Of a stretch of DNA of 64,000 nt, positions 24,119 to 31,275 are shown piece by piece (positions within the stretch are counted from its first letter, which is position 1; every line of letters begins with the position of its first letter). The stretch is from contig NZ_CP100445.1 of the NCBI RefSeq assembly GCF_024227435.1, positions 3,221,369 through 3,285,368 of the forward strand, read 5' to 3'. The position numbers were made by a program, and so were the translations under genes. Origin of the DNA: Natrinema caseinilyticum (GTDB taxonomy: Archaea > Halobacteriota > Halobacteria > Halobacteriales > Natrialbaceae). Below the pieces are notes generated by a model that was not told the origin of the DNA, did not search any database, and worked only from the letters and a program-made list of their open reading frames with translations.

Positions 24119-25000
24119 ATGGCCGTTACGCTTCCCGAAGTCGTGCTGGGGCAGTACGAACGCTTCTCGCTCTACAATTCGCCGTATCCGGCACACGACG
24201 GCGGCTGTGCGATCGACCTGTACCCCGGAACGCTGGTCGACGGCCGGACGACCGCCGCGCCGAGTCCGGTCGCCGGTACCGTTACCGAGACCCGCACCGT
24301 GCGCGCGCCGCCGAAACCCTACGCGCCCGAACACGACCACGTGACTCTGATCGATTGCGAGGGTCCCGCTGCGCTCGCTGGGCTGACGGTCCGCATCCTC
24401 CACGTCGAGCCGACCGTCGAGTCCGGCGATTGGATCGACCGCGGTGACTCGCTGGGCCGACTCGTCCGGGCGGGCTTTTTCGCGCCGTGGGTCGACAATC
24501 ACCTCCACGTCGGCTTCCGCGCCCCCGAGCAGAATCCGTACCGCGCGTCGGGGTCGCTCCCGATCGACCTCGAGGTCTCGCCTCGGCCGACCGCGTGGGA
24601 CGGCAACGGTCGGGTCGTCTCGAGCGGCGAGACCTACGCGGTGCTGGACGCACCCGCTCATCCCGACCCCGGCACGGGATTCGTCGGCGTACGGGCCGAC
24701 GGCGGCGGCGTTCTGGACGGCGGATTGCCACACTACGACGGCGGCGGCGTGTTCGGACGGCGCGGGTCGCTCGAGGACGGTTCCGAGTCGGTTTCGCTGA
24801 ACGGCGACCGACTCGGCGTCGCGGACGGCCGGACGATCACGTGGGACGACGTGACCGTCACGGCGAACGGCGACCCGATCACCGGTCTGTCGCTGTTCTG
24901 CGCTCGAGACGGCGATTTCGGCGCCAAGCTGATCTGTCCGGATCGCACGTTCGACGTCGGCGAGCGGGTACGTGTGCGGGTTCGGTCGTCCGAGTCGTAG
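24119..25000 (+). CDS. M23 (lysostaphin-fold) peptidase-like protein
   Basis: A 293-residue protein with no signal peptide. Residues about 22-135 resemble M23/LAS metallopeptidases: H26 and D33 in AHDGGCAIDLYP, PSPVAGTVTETRTV, an LHVEP segment (H95) and the HxH signature DNHLHVGF (H128, H130). These would supply two histidines and an aspartate for zinc. The C-terminal half is beta-rich and unrecognised. Since archaea lack murein and the protein is predicted cytoplasmic, its substrate is not a bacterial cell wall; it may be a non-catalytic or repurposed member. The H-x6-D spacing is longer than the usual H-x3-D, which lowers certainty. Confidence 0.6.
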   Translation: MAVTLPEVVLGQYERFSLYNSPYPAHDGGCAIDLYPGTLVDGRTTAAPSPVAGTVTETRTVRAPPKPYAPEHDHVTLIDCEGPAALAGLTVRILHVEPTVESGDWIDRGDSLGRLVRAGFFAPWVDNHLHVGFRAPEQNPYRASGSLPIDLEVSPRPTAWDGNGRVVSSGETYAVLDAPAHPDPGTGFVGVRADGGGVLDGGLPHYDGGGVFGRRGSLEDGSESVSLNGDRLGVADGRTITWDDVTVTANGDPITGLSLFCARDGDFGAKLICPDRTFDVGERVRVRVRSSES

Positions 25001-25109
25001 TCAAATAGGAACGGGAGGGACGTTTCCCGCTCGGGCGATGGACCGACGCGCTCGACCGGCGGAGGCGCGTCACTCTCTCGGCCACCGTCTCGAGTCCAGC
25101 TTTCGGACG

Positions 25110-25550
25110 TTACCGTTCGCGGTGGGCTGCTTTCGCTCGCTGGTAGGCGTCGTCGTCGCGGACGCGGGTCCAGTACGTCCGGAAAACGAGCGCGGCGGCT
25201 CGTTTGTCCCGGTCGGCCCAGCGGCGTGGTTCGCGTTCGTCACCGCTCTCGTCGTACTTCGTCCCGCCGGGATACTTCGCGTAGCGCATCGCTCGCGTGT
25301 ACCCCATTCGGAGGTATTTTTGGGCCATGTCCATCCCCGGAAATTCGTCGTCGTCGCGGTAGCGTTCGTACCGTTCGTAGATCGCCGTCGCGGACTCGCG
25401 GGCCGCCGCTGCGTCCGCGTAGGACCACAGCGGGAGGAGTTCGCTCTTGTACGGTTCGACTTTGAAGACGCCCGCCTCGCCGCGCCCGATCTCGTACTTT
25501 TCTGGATGCTCGCGAAAATCGACGTCGTATTCGGGGCCGTCGTCACTCAT
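25110..25550 (-). CDS. DUF4385 family protein
   Basis: A 146-residue protein matching DUF4385 by its order of segments: YDVDFREHPEKYEIGRGEAG, VFKVEPYKSELLPLW, DDDEFPGMDMAQKYLRMGYT, RAMRYAKYPGGTKYD and ALVFRTYWTRVRDDDAYQRA. The family occurs in bacteria and haloarchaea with no assigned function. The ATG at 25550 (MSDDGPEYDVDF) is chosen over one 17 codons upstream. Strongly charged, soluble, single domain. Confidence 0.88.
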   Translation of the reverse strand: MSDDGPEYDVDFREHPEKYEIGRGEAGVFKVEPYKSELLPLWSYADAAAARESATAIYERYERYRDDDEFPGMDMAQKYLRMGYTRAMRYAKYPGGTKYDESGDEREPRRWADRDKRAAALVFRTYWTRVRDDDAYQRAKAAHRER

Positions 25551-25700
25551 CGGACTCACCGCGGAAAGAGCCGTGTGCGACGTCTCCCGAGACAGTTGCA
25601 TCGGCCATCAACGCACGAACGGTCCGAAGCGGGAAGAACCCTCGTCGAGCGAAAATCGAGAAACGTAGCGGTAAAGTCGGTTGCACGGTGACGAGCGTAT

Positions 25701-26192
25701 ATGACGCGTGATATGCAGGCGCTGATCGAGGAGTTCGGTGACCTCGAGAGCGTGCTCCAACACTTTCTCGACGAGAATCAGGAGTTTCTCTCCTGGCTCG
25801 GAACGACGGTCGAGCACATCGGCGACGGCACGATGACGCTCGCGATTCCCTACGACGAGAAACTGACCAACGTGCGTCCGAACGCGCCGGACGACCGACG
25901 TGACGATCTTCACGGGGGCGTCGCCGCGACCCTCATCGATACCGTCGGCGGGTTCTCGCTTCGGACCGCGATCGAGGACGAGGAACCGTTCTCCGTCGGT
26001 ATGGCGACGATCAACCTGAACGTCAACTACCTCCGGCCGGCGACCGGCGACCTCGAGGCGACGGCGAACGTGATTCGGGTCGGCCAGAGCGTCGGCGTCA
26101 GCGAGATCACCGTCGAGAGCACGACCCCCGACGGGGAAACGAAGGCCGTCGCGACCGGGCAGGGCGCGTATCGAGTGTTCAGACACGACTGA
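25701..26192 (+). CDS. PaaI-type hotdog-fold thioesterase
   Basis: A 163-residue hotdog-fold protein of the PaaI/YdiI group. The helix with the HGGVAATLIDTVGGFSL motif carries the active-site aspartate, and the strands SVGMATINLNVNYLRPATGD and EATANVIRVGQSVGVSEITV complete the fold. It likely hydrolyses acyl-CoA or aryl-CoA thioesters; the substrate is unknown. The start at 25701 (MTRDMQALIEEFGD) has a second ATG four codons in; either is possible. Single gene. Confidence 0.88.
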   Translation: MTRDMQALIEEFGDLESVLQHFLDENQEFLSWLGTTVEHIGDGTMTLAIPYDEKLTNVRPNAPDDRRDDLHGGVAATLIDTVGGFSLRTAIEDEEPFSVGMATINLNVNYLRPATGDLEATANVIRVGQSVGVSEITVESTTPDGETKAVATGQGAYRVFRHD

Positions 26193-26258
26193 GCGGCTAT
26201 CGAGGGACGAGTGGCGACGGCAGGGTGAAGCGACGGGGCAGCGCCGACGATGCAGTCG

Positions 26259-26423
26259 TCAGGAGCCAGCGGTCAACGTTCGAAGTCGGAGTAAGAAAAA
26301 TCCCGTCAGGAGGACGAACGCGACGGCTGGCACCGCCGCGCCCGACGAGACGAAGTACCAGAGCGCGTACGCACTGATCGCGATTCCCAGCAGGTACACC
26401 GACCGCAATCGTCCCTCGTTCAT
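26259..26423 (-). CDS. Two-helix small membrane protein
   Basis: A 54-residue protein with two hydrophobic segments (VYLLGIAISAYALWYFV and VPAVAFVLLTGFFLL) and a basic tail. The ATG at 26423 (MNEGRLRSVYLLG) is a natural start for a membrane protein. Similar tiny two-helix proteins are common in haloarchaea. It lies 66 bp from the thioesterase stop, on the other strand. Confidence 0.6.
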   Translation of the reverse strand: MNEGRLRSVYLLGIAISAYALWYFVSSGAAVPAVAFVLLTGFFLLRLRTLTAGS

Positions 26424-26575
26424 TCCGAATCGTCCCCGTGTTCCGCTCCGGGTCGCGGTCTCGTCACTCGGTGCTCGAGTCGCGGATGCGGCGTGGCCAT
26501 GCAGACTCGTTCGAGGCGCCGCGACGAAAAGACGCCGGGATCGAGCGGGCGACGGCGGAAAGATGGCGGGATCGA

Positions 26576-27148
26576 TTACGCGAACTGGACGTTCTCGCTC
26601 GGATCCACTTCGCCGAACAGCCACGCGGCGTGATCCAGGGCGTACTCGTGGTGTTCGTCCTCGATCGCCCCGATGCAGTCCTCGACCAGGACCGGATGGA
26701 AGTCCCGGAGTCCGGCGCTGCCACCGGTGTGAAGGACGCAGACGTTCGCGAGCGTCCCGCAGATCACGAGGTTCTTGATCCCGCGGGCGTCCAGCCACCC
26801 CTCGAGTTCGGTGTTGTAGAAGGCGTCGTAGGTGTGTTTTTCGACGATGTGATCCTCGTCTTCGACGGGGAGTTCCTCGACGATCTCCGCCTCCCACGTT
26901 CCCTCGAGGACGTGTTTCCCCCACTGCTCGAACTCGTCGTAGTAGTGGGTGTCCTCGAACTGTTCGAGCGTGTGGACGTCGCGGGTGTAGACGATCTGCA
27001 CCCCGGCCTCGCGGGCTCTTTCGACGAGGTTCGCGATCGGCTCGATGACCTCCTCGCTGCCCGGCGCGTACAGCGACCCGTCCGGGTGACAGAACCCGTT
27101 TTGCATGTCGATGACCAGGACTGCCGTCCTGTCTGGGTCGAATCGCAT
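26576..27148 (-). CDS. Nicotinamidase/isochorismatase-family cysteine hydrolase
   Basis: A 190-residue isochorismatase-fold hydrolase. The catalytic triad is D14 (LVIDMQNGF), K104 (VEKHTYDAF) and C137 (GTLANVCVLHT). A nicotinamidase-like metal site is suggested by D57, H59 (TRDVH) and H68 (DTHYY). Nicotinamidase would turn nicotinamide into nicotinate for salvage by the nicotinate phosphoribosyltransferase at 39429. The metal site favours nicotinamidase over isochorismatase, but the substrate is not proven. Single gene. Confidence 0.82.
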   Translation of the reverse strand: MRFDPDRTAVLVIDMQNGFCHPDGSLYAPGSEEVIEPIANLVERAREAGVQIVYTRDVHTLEQFEDTHYYDEFEQWGKHVLEGTWEAEIVEELPVEDEDHIVEKHTYDAFYNTELEGWLDARGIKNLVICGTLANVCVLHTGGSAGLRDFHPVLVEDCIGAIEDEHHEYALDHAAWLFGEVDPSENVQFA

Positions 27149-27535
27149 ATGTACTCGATTCTAGGGATTGGACCGTAAAAACGATCACGTCTGGCTCGAG
27201 GTCGGTCGAGATGGCTGTCTGGCTGACGGCACCCAGTCAGTCGTCGCACTCGCCGAAGGGATCGACGAGCGACGACGCAGAGTCGCCCGTCGAACGGACG
27301 ACCGATGCGGATTCGATTCCCACCGTCGCGTCGGGGCGACGGTCGGTCCGGAATCCGCGCCGCAACGCGTCGGCCGGCTGAGCGCGGGTGACGGATACCC
27401 GACCGGCAACGTCGAGCCACGTGGCTGTGGGGACTCGAGGGAGACTGCGACAACCCCGTGTCGGGGGTCACGGGCGCGGGACGGACCCGCCCCAGCGACC
27501 AAACGACTAAATTCGTGCTCCCAGTGTGTTCGGTC
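27149..27535. other. Intergenic region, no supported gene
   Basis: About 390 bp between divergent genes; only arginine-rich shadow frames. A CTAAATT element at about 27507-27513 lies 23-29 bp before the next start codon and probably is its TATA box. Confidence 0.45.
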
Positions 27536-27808
27536 GTGTCACCGGAGACCGATGCGGTTCGGGTCTGGCTCGTCGAGCGTGGATACAACAACCGCGATCT
27601 GATCATCCTTCAGTACGCGACTCCCGACGGGGATCGGGTCTACCGACGGGAGCTCGCACCGCAGGCTCTCGAGACGGCGACAGTGACCGCCGCCAAGGAC
27701 GTCTCTCCCGGCGATCTCGAGGCCGTCGACGACGCGGACGTGCGGAAACGGTACGCGGCAGAAGCCGGACGGATGGCCGACGAGCACGACCCCGACGACG
27801 TGATTTGA
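27536..27808 (+). CDS. Small haloarchaeal protein
   Basis: A 90-residue soluble protein read from GTG at 27536: SPETDAVRVWLVERGYNNRD, ILQYATPDGDRVYRRELA, then two acidic helices (VTAAKDVSPGDLEAVDDADV). The TATA-like element 23-29 bp upstream supports a leaderless message from this GTG rather than the longer frame from 27458. I recognise the pattern from haloarchaeal hypothetical proteins but know no function. There are no cysteines and no membrane segment. Confidence 0.65.
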   Translation: MSPETDAVRVWLVERGYNNRDLIILQYATPDGDRVYRRELAPQALETATVTAAKDVSPGDLEAVDDADVRKRYAAEAGRMADEHDPDDVI

Positions 27809-28206
27809 CCGCCACTCGTCCGTTTCGGGTCGTGATTTCCCGCCGTCGCTCGCCGACGGAACGGCCGTCCGAGTTGCCAGAAGTGGTTCGGGGACGTCCG
27901 AGAGATCTCGTTTCTCTGTACTCACAGAGAGACGGGTGGAAGAAGTGTCTCGGTCGCGAGCGAGACAAGCAGCCATACGTCCGGCGTCGGGTTGCTGTCC
28001 GACCTGAGTCCGGAGTTCCTTCTCGGCGGTGCGCTAGCGGCGAGCGGTACCGGTCTCTCTCCGGGATGTACAATATGCGTAACGAACGGTTGGCTGTCCG
28101 CCAATAGCGCGGCCCCTCGAGGACACCGGATCCGTCCCGGAAACGAGGGACGGGCTACTGGCCGACGTTCGAAACGGAATACAATCGGGCGGCCGCGTTA
28201 CGGCGC
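27809..28206. other. Intergenic region, no supported gene
   Basis: About 400 bp between the small gene and the stop of the copper-binding gene. No protein-like frame, RNA or repeat was found. Confidence 0.4.
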
Positions 28207-28545
28207 CTACACCATCTCGCGGCACGACTCGGCGCACGCTTCGACGACGTCGGCACAGACCTGGCAGTGGTCGTGGTCGTGACGTCGACACTCCTCGGCG
28301 CACTCCTCGGCGGCTCCGGCGGTGGCTTCGGCGAGTTCGGTGCTGTAATTCGAATTGCGCGCCATGAATCGGGCGTGGTCGCTCGCGAGGTCGGCGACGT
28401 CCCGACAGAGGCGGATGCAGCGGGACATGTCCATGTCTTCGTCGAGACACTCGTCCGCGCACCACTCGCAGGCCTGCACGGCTTCGAAGCAGTTGTCTAT
28501 ACACTCGTCCTCGAGTTCGTTCAGGTCGAGTTCTGCAAGTGACAT
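28207..28545 (-). CDS. Four-helix bundle copper-binding protein (DUF326/Csp-like)
   Basis: A 112-residue cysteine-rich protein with 13 cysteines, mostly spaced CxxxC or CxxC along four helices: ECIDNCF, ACEWCADEC, RCIRLCRDV, ECAEECRRHDHDHCQVC and ACAESC. This is the DUF326 pattern of copper storage proteins (Csp), which line a four-helix tube with cysteines and bind many Cu(I). No Tat or Sec signal, so it is a cytosolic (Csp3-type) version. The ATG at 28545 (MSLAELDLNELEDECID) is preferred. A paralogue on the other strand lies at 30591; a DUF4396 gene is 70 bp away. Confidence 0.88.
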   Translation of the reverse strand: MSLAELDLNELEDECIDNCFEAVQACEWCADECLDEDMDMSRCIRLCRDVADLASDHARFMARNSNYSTELAEATAGAAEECAEECRRHDHDHCQVCADVVEACAESCREMV

Positions 28546-28615
28546 TGCGTGGAGAGGACGCCCCCGACGGGAAAGGGCGTTGTGCCTTCGCATCCAGTGT
28601 GCGTTCGGACGGCGC

Positions 28616-29293
28616 TCAGGCGCCCATCTCGCTTCCCATCTTCGCGGGATTCATCATTCCTTCCTTGACCCCGGCGTAGATGAGCAGAAGGTTGACCGGA
28701 TACGCCGCGACCAGCCCGACGGTGAGCGAGAAGACGAGGCCGGTCCAGAACAGCACTTCGCCCATGCCGGCCTCGCCGGCGAGCCAGAGGTCGGTGCCGA
28801 TGGCGACGATCTCCATCACGGTGATGCTCGCCGTCTCCGAGTAGAACGCGTCCCAGAGCGCCTCGCGCAGGCCGACGCCCTCTTGCATCAGCGGTCCGAC
28901 GGTCAGCGCGTACCCGAAGAGGTACGCCAGCGCGAAGGTGAGTAGCACGGTCCCGGTCGTCTTGAACGCGAGCAGTCCAACCGCGATGGAGATGCCGAGG
29001 ACTTCGCCGGTTCCACAGCCCGAATAGCAGTGGCTGACGGATCGAAACCCCTTCCGCCAGAACGAGTCGTGATCGATCTGCGTGCGCCCCGACCACCAGT
29101 AGCCGACGAGGCCGACCGGCCCGGAGTAAAGCACTGTAAAGCCCCAGACGAACTGCATCAGGCTCTTCAGTTCCGAATTGTTCCTCCGAAGGTCCCACGT
29201 GAGAACTGCGAGCGAGACGGTGACGAGGGCCCCCCACGCCGTGAGGTACGCGGGATTCGTCAGGACGTTTCGTAACGCCTGCTGGATTCCCAT
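28616..29293 (-). CDS. DUF4396 membrane protein
   Basis: A 225-residue integral membrane protein with about six hydrophobic segments. The core matches DUF4396: WGFTVLYSGPVGLVGYWWSG, SVSHCYSGCGTGEVLGISIA, LLTFALAYLFGYALTVGPLM, YSETASITVMEIVAIGTDLW and a C-terminal KEGMMNPAKMGSEMGA. The CxxxC in HCYSGC and the methionine-rich ends could handle copper or another soft metal. It lies directly upstream (70 bp) of a copper-binding protein gene on the same strand, which supports a metal role; this is inference. Confidence 0.85.
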   Translation of the reverse strand: MGIQQALRNVLTNPAYLTAWGALVTVSLAVLTWDLRRNNSELKSLMQFVWGFTVLYSGPVGLVGYWWSGRTQIDHDSFWRKGFRSVSHCYSGCGTGEVLGISIAVGLLAFKTTGTVLLTFALAYLFGYALTVGPLMQEGVGLREALWDAFYSETASITVMEIVAIGTDLWLAGEAGMGEVLFWTGLVFSLTVGLVAAYPVNLLLIYAGVKEGMMNPAKMGSEMGA

Positions 29294-29397
29294 GGGAGAG
29301 GGAAGACGGTCGACCTTTACCGGGATTCGGCATGCGAAAGCAGCGTCCCCCCATCTCTCCGGGAAGCTCGACGAGCCGGATTACGACGCGGCGGCAA

Positions 29398-29979
29398 TTA
29401 CCGAGGGGCCCCCACCTCGCCGTCCGCAGTCGGAGCCGTACGGAGCTGTCCCCGGAGATACTCCTCGCCGCGTCGCGTCAACCGGTACTTCCCGCGTTCG
29501 ACCTTCTCGAGGAGTCCGTTGGACTCGAGTTCGAGCAAGCGACGGTTCACCTCCTTTCGGCTGTAGCCGGTGTTGAAGGCCACGACGGACGGCGTCAGGA
29601 CGAGGCCGGTTCCGTGGAACGCGCCGAGAATCTCGTCGTCCATCGGCGTCATCCACTCGGCTGGCCGTCGAACCCGGGAGGGCTCGCTCAACAATGCGCG
29701 CGCCCACTCCGTCGTCCGTACGTCGTTCGTCACGGGATCGTAGAGACCGAAGATGACCAGCGCGGCGGCAGTTCCGTGGACCCAGTGGACGAGCGAGGGG
29801 GCGACCAGTTCGGCGAGCGGTCCGCCGATCACGGCAAGCACCAGCCCCGCGACGGTGACGAGAACGAACCGACGGTACGCCGTTACGGAGGCCTCGAGCG
29901 AAAGGAAGTAGAGGAGTTCGACGGCCACGACGATCCCGACCGCCAGGTTGTAGCCGACGAACGGAGGCAATCCGTTCAC
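29398..29979 (-). CDS. Membrane-anchored winged-helix regulator
   Basis: A 193-residue protein with four hydrophobic segments in the first 100 residues (YNLAVGIVVAVELLYFL, FVLVTVAGLVLAVIGGPL, and two more) and a C-terminal winged helix (GLVLTPSVVAFNTGYSRKEV, LLELESNGLLEKVERGKYRL). The DNA-binding domain implies a regulator tied to the membrane. It starts with GTG at 29979, overlapping the stop of the upstream membrane gene by 4 bp (GTGA), so the two are translated together and probably act as a unit. DUF4396 and copper-protein genes lie downstream, plausible targets. Confidence 0.75.
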   Translation of the reverse strand: MNGLPPFVGYNLAVGIVVAVELLYFLSLEASVTAYRRFVLVTVAGLVLAVIGGPLAELVAPSLVHWVHGTAAALVIFGLYDPVTNDVRTTEWARALLSEPSRVRRPAEWMTPMDDEILGAFHGTGLVLTPSVVAFNTGYSRKEVNRRLLELESNGLLEKVERGKYRLTRRGEEYLRGQLRTAPTADGEVGAPR

Positions 29980-30287
29980 GGCGTGTCACCTCTCGATCGA
30001 CCCCGGTGGAGCTGCCGATGGCGGAGGATCAACAGCCCGAGAACGATCGCGACGGTCGTGTTCGCCGCGCTCCGGAGCACGTGGAGGGCCAGCGGCTCCG
30101 GTCCAGTGACGAGCAACGTCGCGTGGTACATCGTCAGTGCGACCATCCCGAACGAGAGGAGCGCGATCGCCGTTCCGAAGGGCGAGTTCCGGAAGATTCC
30201 CCAGGACAGGAGCGCGAACACGCCGGCACCAGTTCCGGCGACGATCGCGAAGGGGAGACCGAAGAGATGGACGAGGGAGTGAGGCAT
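29976..30287 (-). CDS. Small three-helix membrane protein
   Basis: A 103-residue membrane protein (MPHSLVHLFGLPFAIVAG at the start) with three hydrophobic segments (GAGVFALLSWGIF, ALLSFGMVALTMYHAT, TTVAIVLGLLILRH) and a basic tail. Histidines and methionines occur in and near the helices (MVALTMYH). The stop overlaps the GTG start of the membrane winged-helix gene by 4 bp, a strong sign of functional coupling. Upstream in-frame codons are antisense noise. No family recognised. Confidence 0.75.
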   Translation of the reverse strand: MPHSLVHLFGLPFAIVAGTGAGVFALLSWGIFRNSPFGTAIALLSFGMVALTMYHATLLVTGPEPLALHVLRSAANTTVAIVLGLLILRHRQLHRGRSRGDTP

Positions 30288-30590
30288 ACCCCTGGCTCGG
30301 GGTTCGATCGTCGTGAAGCTGCGGCATGGGATTTCACCGCCGCGACGACGAGCCGGCGTGACGCAACGACGCATTTCGCCACTCGACGTCGCCACCCGAC
30401 GATAGGGAACCGAGTCGGCCTCGGTTTCTCGGCCGTGAAACCGTCTCGCCATCCGCCGATAATCGCTCGTATTGCGGCCCGTCAGATCGGTGAGGGCCGT
30501 GGTAGCTGCCGCGGAGAGCGTCCTCACCGTTTGGCCGGCCGCCGTGGGGAGCGGATAACAAAACCCGTCTGCGCCCACCGATCGACTGGT
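30288..30590. other. Divergent intergenic region
   Basis: About 300 bp between two divergent genes. No gene or clear repeat; it must hold the promoters of the leftward membrane/HTH operon and of the rightward copper-binding gene, so a shared operator is possible but I see no obvious palindrome. Confidence 0.4.
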
Positions 30591-30944
30591 ATGGCACTGA
30601 CCCAGATCGATCACGTGAGCGAGAACGAAGAGATGCAAGAGTGTATCGACAGCTGCTTCGAGTGCGTGCAGGCCTGCGAGTGGTGCGCGGACGAGTGCGC
30701 CGACGACGGCGAAGAAATGGCCGAGTGCCTGCGCCTCTGTCGGGACGTCGCCGATCTGGCGGAGATGCACGCGCGGTTCATGTCCCGCGATTCCGGTTTC
30801 AGAACGGACCTCGCCTCGATCACCGCCGACGCCTGCGAAGAGTGCGCCGACGAGTGCGAGCGACACGATCACGAGCACTGTCAGGTCTGTGCGGACGTCC
30901 TCCGCGACTGCGCGGAAACCTGCAGGAACATGGCCTCGGCCTGA
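30591..30944 (+). CDS. Four-helix bundle copper-binding protein (DUF326/Csp-like), paralogue
   Basis: A 117-residue paralogue of the protein at 28207, with 15 cysteines in the same helical pattern: ECIDSCFECVQACEWCADEC, ECLRLCRDVADLAEMHARFM, ACEECADECERHDHEHCQVC and DCAETC. The shared WCADEC and HDHxHCQVCADV blocks show recent duplication. Cytosolic, no signal. It faces away from the membrane/HTH operon, so the two copper proteins bracket the DUF4396 and regulator genes. Confidence 0.88.
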   Translation: MALTQIDHVSENEEMQECIDSCFECVQACEWCADECADDGEEMAECLRLCRDVADLAEMHARFMSRDSGFRTDLASITADACEECADECERHDHEHCQVCADVLRDCAETCRNMASA

Positions 30945-31275
30945 GCCACCCCTCGCGATTCGCCGTCCCGGGCGACGACCACGACCGCCCGAACGGAGCT
31001 CCGTTCTCGGAATAGCGACAGCACCCGACCCGGATGCCGCACGCGGACACGGTTACGAAACGGATCATCGGAAGCGACGACGGTTTCGATCGGTCTTCCG
31101 ACGTGTCGGTCACGCCCGCGGCCGGCTCGGTCTTCGAGAGCCGCCCCTTCGTGTGACTGCCCAATCGGGAACTCGATCCGTCGACAAGATATCGATCGGC
31201 GGCCGACGGTCGACGTCCGTCCCGTGCGCACACCGATCACCGATTCGAGTTCACGTCCACGTCACACCGTTTCCC
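30945..31275. other. Intergenic region, no supported gene
   Basis: About 330 bp before the GH15 operon. No protein-like frame; a CCGATTCGAG patch precedes the GH15 start, but no clear TATA box was found. Confidence 0.4.

Noticed and set aside
26576-27148. Isochorismatase of siderophore synthesis
   Set aside because: No siderophore genes nearby, and D57/H59/H68 resemble the nicotinamidase metal site.
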